Shown: positions 36,001-48,000 of the stretch, piece by piece | Position numbering within the stretch: position 1 is the stretch's first letter | Layout of the letters: each line of letters opens with the position of its first letter | NCBI GenBank assembly: GCA_015680685.1 | Contig: MNCI01003715.1 | Location: forward strand, 95,694 to 159,693 | Direction: 5' to 3' | DNA from: Gnetum montanum | Taxonomy: Eukaryota > Streptophyta > Gnetopsida > Gnetales > Gnetaceae | Length of the DNA: 64,000 nt | The notes under the pieces: model-generated | What the model was told of the DNA's origin: nothing | Databases searched by the model: none | What the model saw: the letters and a program-made list of their open reading frames with translations, nothing else | Position numbers and translations under genes: made by a program

Positions 36001-39000
36001 AAACTAATCATTGCAATCATTATTTTCCCAATTACACTTGTGAAACGCAAAGGTATGGTTAAGTGCAACTAAGGTATATGATTTTTATCATTTTTATGTT
36101 TTATGTTATAAGTCACCTAAGAATAAAGAATAGAGAATTAAAGATATTTAATTGCTAATTTAATCTAACTAGCTAATATCTAACTAATCCTAGCATAAGT
36201 ATNNNNNNNNNNNNNNNNNNNNNNNNNNNNNNNNNNNNNNNNNNNNNNNNNNNNNNNNNNNNNNNNNNNNNNNNNNNNNNNNNNNAATCTAGCTTAATTT
36301 ATTACTTAATTAATTATTTAATTACTTAAAGTATTAAAGGAAATTGCATAAAATACTAAATGCATAAAAGAAATAATTAATCTATTTCAAAGCATTACAA
36401 GGTTTATTAGAAAACTTATCTTTATTATCATACACATTGTTGCGCTTAGGTACAACAATGTTCGAATAAAGATCCATACACTCTTTGACTCCTATTGCAG
36501 GCACTTTAGAAAAATACTCTAACTTTTAAGTGGAAAAACTGCTAGAGCTTCACTACAACTATGACAAAAGATGTCATAAACATGATGGATGAGCGCATAT
36601 TTATAGGCAAAAATAGACATTGCGTCGACAAGGTCACGTCAATGCATCAATCCAAAATTTAGGGTACTTAAAATTTTAAGTAAGATCTCATGCAGCTGAA
36701 GAAAAGACGGAAAGACAAAGAGACTAAAAGGAACAAATCAAGAGAAAGGCTCAAACATATAGGCAAAGTGACTACATAAAACATTTTCAGGGAATCTCAC
36801 CCCTCTTCAGTATATTTACAAAAACAATGCTTGCAGTAGGAGTCAAAGAGTGTATCTCGTCCTCACAACTAAATAAAAACTTGTCCTCGAGTGAAAAAAG
36901 CATGAACAAGTTTCTTACAAAATTTTGGGAAGGCATGGAATAATTGACTAACTACTGACATATACAAATATAAACAAACACTAAGTGCCCGAGTGTACAA
37001 ATTTACAATCATTAGAAAATTTTGGTGTTCAAGACAACAAAATTAAACATTAGGACAAAAATGAAAAATACAATTCTTCTGATGGCATGAAGACGAGGAA
37101 GAAGTTCAAACAATCGCAGGCAATGGAGGTTCCTAAGGCTCCGAAGGACCTCCTACTTCAAGTGCACACGATGGTTAAGGTGATTGTGGTTGTCCTGCAA
37201 CAACTGCAACTTCTGACGAAAAACTAAAGACGTCCAACAATGCCTTCATCTTCTTCTCCTTACTCCTAGGATCATTCATGGTCCATGCTGCATTGCAAAT
37301 GTGGGCCGATGCGGGTACATCCTAAAGACAGGGCATTGGCAAGAACAACTTCTTCACATTGACAAACCAAGTAGCAAAAAGTTTGTGTTTAACATCGAAC
37401 GCCTATACTGCATTCTGCAGCTCCTCATAGTCACTCATTCTCCTAGCCAAGTTCTCAACTGTAGACTGTTGCTTGGTGAAGCACTACCTGAGAACATCAA
37501 GTTCTACATTTGCCACCGCAAGCTTCTGCTTGAGTCTTTGTGATGCTTGAACTCTACTTTGTACAACAAGTATAAACTAGCCACTTGTTTCTCCAATTCA
37601 GACCATAGTCGTTCGGCAATCAACATCATCAAATTTGCATAATGAAGATTGGCAAGCTCCATATACTCTGTCATCTCCTCGATCTACAGCTCCTTCATGC
37701 AAATCTCCGCCTTGTTATAGTTATTAAGCCCATTAAAGATAGGCTACCAAACATCACCTCCTTCCTTGAGCTACTTGAGGGCCACATTAACTTTCACCTT
37801 CACCATCTGAATATATTTCTTATTGATTTCTTTTTGTAGACCAACCTGATCTCTGAAGTGATTTGACTCTCTCAAACTTGAGAGCCTCATTTTTCTTAGC
37901 AGCTACCTCTATTGTAGATTTCTGGCAAAGAGCCCAAACTTCCTCCATGGAGAGATTTTTGTTTTCGGCTACCAATCTCCTTAGTTCATTGTTTACTTTG
38001 GCTAGTTTCTTTTGTTGTTGATGGATAAAATCTTGCATTGCTGCTTCTGCACATCAACATTCCGTAGATGATGATTTTATGCGGTCAAAGTTACATTCTC
38101 CTAGCAAGTTTGGTCCAAGGCCTTTTGGATATTATGCATGGTGGCATCAACCAAGGACTGATCAAAGATCATCGTCTCCTTTGCATCCTCAACTTTCTTG
38201 AGCTTGTCTTGAAGTTGTTAAAAAGTTTCATCACAAGTTAGTGCAGGGTTGAGAAATGCAGGATCAGCAAGGCGGGCTCTTAGTTCAACAACCTCCACAA
38301 CCAAACGTTGGTTTCGAGCTCGGGCTATTTCAAGTTACCCCTTCATGATAATGCATTTTCCCCTTGCTTCCAACAACTCCAACTAGGTTGCAATGATTGT
38401 ATCTAGAAGGTCAAAGACATCCAAAATCGGTTGCCCAATTCTCACTAGTCGGTCCAGTAACTCCTCGTGTTGGGCTGTGCTCAATCTACTACTAATTGTT
38501 CCTACAGACGTCTACACATCTCTAAGTGTAGAAACGTCTGGTATAGATACCACAAGTATGTTCAATGCCTCAGTAATTCTATCAACAACCACCTTTCATG
38601 CCCATGGTGTTGCATCACCAAGATAATTGCCCCCTCGCCCTCCTCCAAACGCACAGAGAAAGGAGTAGCATTCCTGAAGATTAGAATTGCTACTATTGTG
38701 AGAGAGATACCATTACCTCTCAAGCACTAGGATTCAATCTCGCAGGCAACTATGTTCTTTGAGCTGAGAAAATTGGCCCACCTCCCTCCATCTGGCTAAT
38801 GGTTCGAGCCACTTTATTGAGGTGACTCATTGCTGGGCGATACACAAATGAATCACCACCACTCATTCCTAATTGCTACTCTTGCTCTCGTAAAAGTTGC
38901 TCTCGAATCTCACACATTCGTTCAAGGGCAACGCAGGACTCCAACATTGTTTCATGAGTGGGCAATGGAGGTGGTGGTTGCTACTCCTCTTCCTTGGTTG

Positions 39001-42000
39001 TGGCAAGGATCTTGTCTTTCATCATTTCTTCCTAAGAGGTAGAAGAAGCATGCCTAATTGCATCGTTGGCGTAGCGAACTATTCCTACCCTTGTGCACAA
39101 TTTCTAATGAGGCAGGAAAATGGCAAGGCCTTCCTTTCATGTTCATTCTCTTTGAATTGCTTCTCTATCTTTAGATAGATTAGCTGTGGAAGATTGACAA
39201 GGAATTTTCCACTCGAAGCAGCATACGCACAGGCGGAAAAGGCAATCACCTTATTGGGCCTCACCGTTGAATTGAGGTGATGGACTGTTATCTTGAAATA
39301 CATGTGTTCTGCCACAATGAGCGCACCATACTCCTTTTGGTCCATTTCACAACATCTTTGGGTCCACTCCTTTACCTTAGGGTCTACTTGAGTTGAGATC
39401 TCTGATAAGCTAGTTCCACTATTAGGCAAGCTAAGAGCTTGTGTGATTGCTTCCACCAAGTAGGACACGCAAATGTCCTTGACTCTAATTGTGGCACTTG
39501 GCTACTAGTTATTCCAAAGAGGTAGGTCTCTCCCATGTACCATTCCCCACTGGAAGGGATGATTGGCCACATGGAAGAGGTCCGCAATTGAGCTTTGACT
39601 TCCTCTACAGTGAACTCCAAGAACGTCCCAAAGTTCAGTTCTTGAAGAACCGAATGTTGAACATCCTTAAGCTTGATTTGATTAAGGCAGGCATAGGTCA
39701 AGGTAAGTTCAAGTCTAGGCATAGGACCCGATGCCTCATCTTGATGAGACTGCTCTATTTCTACTTCTTCTAGAATTTGACGAACAGATTCCACTTTGGG
39801 ATCCTCACGGAGAGCTCCCATGACATGAGTTTTGACTTCCTGCTCCTAGGGTTGTTCTTGTTGGCCCCTTCCAATTCTAGGTCACTTATCCCTAAGTCAG
39901 GATGGTCCCACCTCCAGTCCATGCTTTAGTCTTGGTGCCATTTGTAACCACAAAACGATCAAGGATTAGCATATAGTGTGTAACTGATAACATTAAGTAC
40001 CTTATCTCTTTTGGGATAGTTACACTTGGCTAAGGTGTAGTCATGGCATATTGATCTTTTAATATTATTTTAATATTACTTTAATTAATTTTAGGTTACC
40101 AGGGTTTGTTGGAAGGGTTTAACTTCCATGGGTTGATAATTTAATATTATTTTATTCATTAAACCTATGGGGGAGTTAGGAGAACTTTGAAAATTTTTCT
40201 GTCAAAAACCTAAAGTGTGTGGCCCCTGCGACGTAGAGTGTACATCATATAGCTAGAGGACTAACAAATGACTGAAATTGGACAAGCAATGTGAAAGATA
40301 TGGGCTTTCGAAGGCTTGGGGCTTTGAAAAATCGCAAAAACTCCCCTTTTGTTTGAAGCAAAATGGCAAAAATTGCTAAGTGTTGCGTCCTATTTATAGT
40401 ATTTTTACCATGCGTCGACACAAAATCTAGCATATATGGGGCTGCATCAAAGCATCTATTGACCACCATTGACTATTCAAAAAGTTAAGAAATACAAGGA
40501 GTTTTTACGTGAAATTGAAGTCTTTTGGAAACCCCTGAAGTGAAGAACACAATGAAATGCATGAATAGGGTTTGATAGGTCGCAAAAATGGAGAAATTGA
40601 TGAGAGAATGCAGTTTTATGGAAGAAATGCTTTAAGAAGTGGCCAACTGGATGCAACCAATGGGGAATAAAGATGATTTAATTGCAAAAATGCCTAAGGA
40701 TAAGGGACTTAATGAGCCCAACCAAGAGCTATGCAAATGACTCCTCTCCATAGTCGGCTCATGCCCTTTTTGCCCTTGCATAACCTCAACCCAAGGAGTC
40801 TGTGGACCCCACAATTGATTAATGATTTTGAAAAGTTAAGGACCAAGTCTAGAAGAATCCACCTAAGAATGTCAATACATCAAACTAAGACATTGAACAA
40901 GACATAAAAATTGGCAGTGAGGTGAAAAACAGAAAGCACTAATGGATGAGAGCAAAAGTGAAATGGAGTTCTAAATCATGGTCATATGAAGTCCCTTGTG
41001 GATTATGTGGTTAGATGACTCGATAAAATCCATCCTCAATCCAAACCAAAACCAACCACTTTTAGTGACTTTGCATCACCACCCTAAGACCAGTCCACCC
41101 CCTCGAAACACAGGAATGCTCCCACAAATCAAACACAATTCCTTATTTGAGAAGAAAAGAGAAGCGGAAAGTGAGAAAGGGCCTTAGTTAAAGAGGACCT
41201 TCAAGCATGTGTAACATGTCTTTCTAGTCCCATAACCAATGCTTGTAGCTTGTTTATTTTGTCTAAGGGGTGTGCTTTAAATTCCCACCATTTTTTTTTC
41301 TTGGATGTTATGTTTTTATGGGTTTTTCGTTGAGAACCACACCATGCAAAGACTTATTCAACTTCCTATTATTGGTCGACACGGAACAATGAGAAATCCA
41401 TGAAAAACACTCAAGCACTCAAGTAAGTAGAAAGGTACAAAGAGTAATAAATCCCCTTGAAGTCACACCCTTTTCAAATATTTTGGATCTTGCCCGATTT
41501 TGGAAACAACCAAGGTCACAAGTTTGTTAAAGTTTTATGAATGAAAAAGGGACTTCATGCTTCCAAAACAAGGAAAACCATAGAGTTAATGGATGGGTGG
41601 ATGACATGGACTCACTACCTATTCCATGAAAAAGAAACTTTGTCTTAGTCATCAATCATCAAAATTCAAAAATAGAAAGCAAACATTAGCAATCAAAAAC
41701 ATTAGGTACAAACCACCATTAGCAAACAACTACAACATCACTGTGTCCTGTTGGCAATAAAGCACTTTATCAGAAAACAATAAAAAAAACTTATATCAAA
41801 ATAAAGTGAAATATAAAAGCAATTGTAAAAACATTTAAGAAAGATAAAACGTACTAACGATGTTGTAAAACAGAAAAGTGAAAAAAAAAACAAAAAAAAT
41901 GTAAAACAAAAAAGTAGAAAAACTGAGGAGCCACTTATATGATCAGCACAGATGGCCATCTCTTCCACAACTAAGCCGAAAGGAGAAGATCCAAAAGATT

Positions 42001-45000
42001 GAGCGTGGTTGTCCATCCGATGAAGTGTTGATGTCACTAGCTTGCTTGGGCTCATGAAAAGGCTTTAATTGTTGCATGTTGACCAGTTGCTTTTTGTTTG
42101 AGCTCTCAGGTTTGTAAATTAACATGGCCCTAGAAAGAAAGGCTTCATAGACGATATAAGGCCTTCCCACAACATTTGAAACTTAGTTTGTTAAGGGACA
42201 TGTGAGGGGTTCTAGTAAAGGACCTTATGTCTAGGTTGGAATTTAACTTTCCTTATTCTAAGGTCATGACGTTGTTTACTAAATGCATTGTGTACTTCAT
42301 TCAAGGACAAGGCTACCAACCGATTCTCATCTAGCACATTAAGGTTGATCAATCTCTCTTTTTCTGCTAAGGTGAGGTCAAGGTCCAAGTCACAGGCTGT
42401 TGAAAGTAAACAGAGCTTGGATTGAATTGGAAAAGTTGGTAATTTTTTGCACACCAGCTCATAGGGAGAGTAGCCTATAGGGAGTTTCCATGTTGAGCAG
42501 TATACCCAGAGGGCATCGTTGAGTTTTGTACTCTAGTCTCTCCTATGTTTATTAATTGTTCTTGTTAAGATTTTGGTGATTTCCCTATTGATAACCTTTG
42601 CTTGACCGTTGGCTTGGGGGTGGTAAGGTGTTGTTAATTTATGTTCAACACCCCCCCCCCCCCCCCCCAAAAAAAGCATTGCATGAACTTGTGAAAAGTA
42701 GCACCTATAAAGTGATACCATTGTCAGAAATTAGTGCACGTGGCACTCCAAACTTGTTTACAACATTTTGTTGTACAAACTGAGAAACAGTGGAAGATGT
42801 GCAGTTGGTGACAACTGCTGCTTCTACCCATTTCATACAATAGTCAACAATGACTATTATGTACGCCTTTCCATTTGACATGGGTATGATGGGACCCATG
42901 AAGTCTATGTCCCAAATGTCGAAGGGTTTCAATGATTAGATCCACTACTAAGGTCCCTCCATTCGAGCGATTATCCCACCATCTCATTGACAATGCTCAC
43001 AAAAGTCGATGAATTGGTGGGCATCCCTAAAAATCGTTGGCCAATAGTACCTTGCCATCAAGATTTTAATGATCGTGTGTCTCCCTACATAGTGGCCCCC
43101 ACAAGGACCCTCATGAGCATCTTGAAGAATGCATAATCAATCAGCATCAAGAACACACCAACGAACCAAGCCATTGATGCACACCTTATAAAGGTGTCCA
43201 TTGAATTCTATGAATCATTTGGCCTAATGAAGAAACTATTGTTTCTTTTGATGGTCTAACTCTTGTGGCATCTCTTGAGTGAGAAAATAAGGGAGGATGT
43301 CATCATACCATTTTGGTTTAGTGGGCACTTGTTCACTTATTGCAACGGCAAAGAGGAGCTCATCAAGAAATTGATCAAAAAGCAAGCTTTCCTCCTCTTT
43401 GTTGTTCCATCGTAACCGAGACAAGTGGTTAGCAACCACATTCTCAATGCCCTTTCAATCTACCATTGTAAGATCGAACTCCTGTAAGATCACCAACCAT
43501 TGTATAAAACGAGGGACTCACCATTGACTTAGTGGTTAACAACCACATTCTCGATGCCTTTTCGATCTACCATCATAAGATCGAACTTCTGTAAGATCAC
43601 CAACCATTGTATAACACGAGGGGCTCACCATCAATTTGTTCATGAGGAAGCGAATAGCATTATGGTCTGTGTGCACAAACACCTTGTACCCAAGCACATA
43701 GTGCTTGAATTTCTCAAAGGCATACACCATTGCCATCTGCTCTTTTTCCGTTGTGATGTAACTGAGTTGTGCACCCACAATGCTTAGACTTGCGTAGTGG
43801 ATGTAATATGGACATTTCTAATCGTCCAACTACGTAAGCACAGCTCCCAAGGCATAGTCATATGCTACCATCATAATGTAAAATGGTCGAGACCAATTAG
43901 GTGCTCGTAGAATTGGAATTTCTACAAGCCTCTGCTTAAGGCTCTATAATGCCTTTTTGCATTCCTCAATTCATATGAACGAAGCATTTTTTTTTGTAAG
44001 TTTGACCAACGGTTTCTCAATCTTAGAAAAATTTCTTACGAATCACCGGTAGTAGCCATTGTGTCCAAAGAATGACCGAACATCTTTAATGGCTTCTGGT
44101 TGGTGGGTTATTCCTTGGATGACCCAAATCTTTTCTAGGTCTACCTCAATCCCTATTTGAGAAATTATGTACCTCAACAAAATCTCCTCCTAGATCATGA
44201 GATGGATTTGTTGCCAATTGAGCCAAAAACTAGTCTCCACACACCCTTTAAGCACTTGCTTAAGGCAGTCCAAGGCTTGCTCAAATGTAGCACCATAAGT
44301 GGAGAAGTCATCTATAAAGACTTTCATCCCACTACCAATCTATTGCTGAAAAATGCTCATGACCAAGCGTTGGAAAGTTGCATGGGCATTGCACAAACCA
44401 AAGGGCATCTTATGATATGCAAAAGTCCCCCATAGATTTGTGAATGTTGTTTTGGTCTGATCCTTGGGCACAATCTAAATTTGGTTATATCCACTATCAT
44501 CATCTAGAAAGCTATAATAGTAATGCCCAAAAATAGTGTACACCACCTAGTCCACAAATGGCAATGGAAAATGATCCTTGAACGTCGCCATGTTCAACAA
44601 CCTAAAATCAATATAGACTCGCCACTTGCCACCTTTCTTTAGCACAATTACAAGTGGGCTAACCCACTCGCTATCTGCAATTGGATAAATACACTCCACC
44701 TTGAGGAGTTGTTCAATTTTCTCTTTGACAATCTGCTTCAATTTGGGGTTCAGCTACCACTACAGCTACCTTTTTAGCTTCATGGTTGGATTGGTATAGA
44801 TGCGATGCTGGTATATCCAAGGAGCAATCCCTATGAGTTTAGGATATGACCAAGCAAAGATTGTTGGCCATTTGTTGACCACCTTCAACAACATTCTTTT
44901 TTGCTTAGGAGAAAAGTTGACATTGATTATTACTGACTTGCCATTTTTCAAAAATGCATATTCCATGTTGATCGATAGAGTTTTCAACTCTAAGGGATCT

Positions 45001-48000
45001 TGTTTAAAATTGTCAGGGATTTTCAACTCTCCCCAATTGGTATCAAGTTCATTATCGAAGAGTTGGTGATGAACTTGCTCCAATTCATCCATGCCTTCAA
45101 CATAGGCACAAGTTAGGCTCTCAATATGTTCCATGCAAAGTGTGCTACTCTCAAAATCAACTGTCAGCCACTAGCTACCCTCCTATTTTGTGGCTACTAC
45201 ATATAGGCACTTTTGGATTTCAAATACATCCGCACACTATCTGCATACTTTGATTGATGTGCTTTTGATAAACCAAAGTTTCTGCACACAGTTGCACCTA
45301 GTATCACTATATGCGATGTATAAAACTCTCTTCTTCTCGATCTTTCCAAATGCATTTTCCTTGGAAATCTCCAAGGAAAGATTTGTGATGCCCATTCGCG
45401 CATCAACAATGCTCAACCAAGTCCTTCCCATAATGATTAGAAAGTCCCCCTTGCAATTGTCAACCTTGATCACCAGGAAATCGGCAGGATACAACCACCC
45501 ACAGATAGTGATCACAATGTCCTCCACTAATCCCAAAGGAACAATGATGGACTGATTTGCCAATTCTAAACGGATGTTGCTTTCTTGAGAGGAGGCAGGT
45601 TCCAGGCTTAGTACATTTCATGAGAAATTAGGTTGACACCAGAACCTGAATCAAGAAGAGCTTTGCATAGCTCATGTCCAAAGATCTGCAAGTAGATGAG
45701 AGGACTGCCAAAATCAGCCCTTTTCCTAGGAAGGTTGCCAGCCTTGATCCAATCAGATATAGTGTGGGTTAACATGACTGTGCGAATATTAGGAGGAATT
45801 TGGTTTGAAGGGCTCTCAAAAGGAATGGATGCAAAGGATGAAGGAGACACAGGGCAACCAGCCACATGAGTCGATGAGGGCTTTGTAAGGCTATTGGTTC
45901 AAAAGAATGGTCTTTTACGGGATCTAGTTTCCGAACCACTTAGCTATGGAACCGATTGTAAATTAACAACCCTGGTAGCGTTACATGCTGTGGCTATGCA
46001 AGAATTTCACCTTGCATGGATGGAGCATGCGGTAATTGGGTTGAGGGTGGAGAGACTTGCTGAAAGATGAGGAGGCTGATAAGGATATGGGGATTTCCCT
46101 CTAGGAGATGGAGAATGAGTTCTGTAGTACTCCGAAGGGTAGTAGTGATGTTGAAAGGAAGCGTGACTGGAAGAGTCACGCAAAGACATGGGTTGCTGAA
46201 CATAGTACCCATATGGATCAGGTTGTCTATAAGGGTACTGTTGCCTTGGTGGTGGCATCCCTCATGACTCTGGGTGTTGCCATTTATGGTACTGCTCGTA
46301 CAGTTGTGGTGGAGCTCCACTTGGATAATAAGCTTGTTGTTGCTAATGGAATTGCCTTGAGTTGCCTTGAGGATAAGGCAACCTTCTGGGTGCTTGCCTT
46401 TATGCCAGTCTAGGATTCAGAGCATACACCCCAAATTCCTGTAAGTGTGACACAATAGGGCAACATCCCTTGGGATGTTCATATTGGTAGATGTCACACC
46501 CACCATCATCATCTAATTTTGACTCCACAACCTCTTCTACTACAACAGCTTCACCCTTACCCCTTTGGTAGGCACATTCAGCTTCCTTTCTTCTCCTACG
46601 ATCACGATCACTACCTTGCTTTTTGGATTCTTCTGCAATTTTCATAGCAATTTGAAATTTTTCATCTAAAGATTCCCACATTTTGTCAACCTTAGCTGAA
46701 ATTTTAGACAGAAATTTTTGAATTAGTAAGGTTTTTCACTGCACTTTATCAAGTGGTGCATCCCCCTCACTGTCATAGAATTGGACCTCCCTTTTTATGA
46801 TGAAAGGATCCTGATTATACTCCTCAACGCTTTCCTATTTTCTCAACTCACCTTCTTCTTTTACAACCTACTCAATCAGCCTTTGGATTTGATAGGCCCT
46901 CAGTTCTGATAGTCTCCCTTAGGCATAGACCCTAAGGGTTCTCCTTGTTTCTAATTGAAGCCCATCTATGATATAGTGAAGCTGCTCCTATTGAAAATAA
47001 CCACGGCCAAGACATCTGTGCAAGAGAGAGTAATACCTACCCATGGCTATGTCTAAGGGTTCATGTTTTCTTTGTTGCCAGCCTTGGATTTGCTTTCTCA
47101 AATTGGACACTCTGGAGTACGTCTAATATTTGTCATTGAACAACTCAAGCATCGTACTTCATCTGCGATATGATTCCAACTCCAAGGAGTTGTACCAACT
47201 TTCTGCTTCTTTTATGAGTGTCCTAGGAAACAGCTTAAGTTTCTACCAATCGTTCTTTATGTTTTGCAAGGCACAAACATCATGAAAAACTTGAAGATGG
47301 GTCTATGGATCTAAGTTATATCCCCCCTCAAATCTAAGGATGTTGTTCATATTCAACCTCTTGATTCTACTATGTTTCACATGCCTGGTTGGAATTTTGA
47401 CTGTCTCTACAATGTTTAGCATGCTTCAAGTTACAAGCAAAGGTTCATCATCATCATGATTTCGATGATGCCTATGATGTACTCTGTTACCCCTTCGTTC
47501 ATGGCAAGTCCTACGATCATTGTCTTGTCATTCACCTCCATCACGGTCTCTTCCCTTGCAATTGCGATCAAATTCAGAGGAAGAAGAAGATGCAAATGAA
47601 GAGGGCAAAGAGGGAGGAGGACTACCACCACCACGGTGGCTACCACCTCCTCTTTGCTTGTCACAGCCACAATCATCAAGTTTATCATCATCACGATGCT
47701 TGCCTGAGCCCCTAAATTAACTCCCACTTTTGCCTGAACCAAGATTGTCTTTTACAAGAATTCCAAGCATGGTGACATCAAGTACTACTTCATCAAGCAA
47801 GAAGTTAAGGGGAGCAACATATTGTCCAAGTATGTGCCTACTCAAGATCATTTGGCTAACATCCTTACAAAGCCACTGCAAGCCTACAAATTGGACTACC
47901 TATTGAAGATAGTTGGCATCTTAAAGGTTAAAGAAGCAAAGGATAACCTCAAGGCTCTAACCCCATGATTCTCGCACATTGCACACTCAAGGAGGATGTG

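Larger units (their letters stand above)
35885..47744 (-). mobile_element. Gypsy-2 copy 2 (Athila-like), nearly full length, nested in Copia
   Basis: Reading leftward: gag from 47744, protease, RT, RNase H and integrase to about 41940, non-coding DNA, a post-pol ORF (39941-37080) and 3' LTR C (36649-35885). Flanking DNA on both sides is Copia (integrase N-terminus on the left, RNase H C-terminus on the right), so it is nested. The 5' LTR and the gag N-terminus are missing at 47744. At about 11.9 kb without its 5' LTR it is in the size range of Athila/Tat elements. Confidence 0.85.

Noticed and set aside
38393-39178. Plus-strand ORFs over 37.3-39.8 kb
   Set aside because: The minus-strand frame has a long, ATG-initiated, only lightly broken ORF in the post-pol position; the plus-strand frames look like its shadow.
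36660-39941. Calling the post-pol ORF an envelope gene
   Set aside because: No signal peptide, fusion peptide or transmembrane span is visible; only its position resembles env.
46067-46413. Plus-strand ORFs over 45.2-47.7 kb
   Set aside because: Antisense to Gypsy-2 gag and protease, which are supported by parallel homology with copies A and 1.
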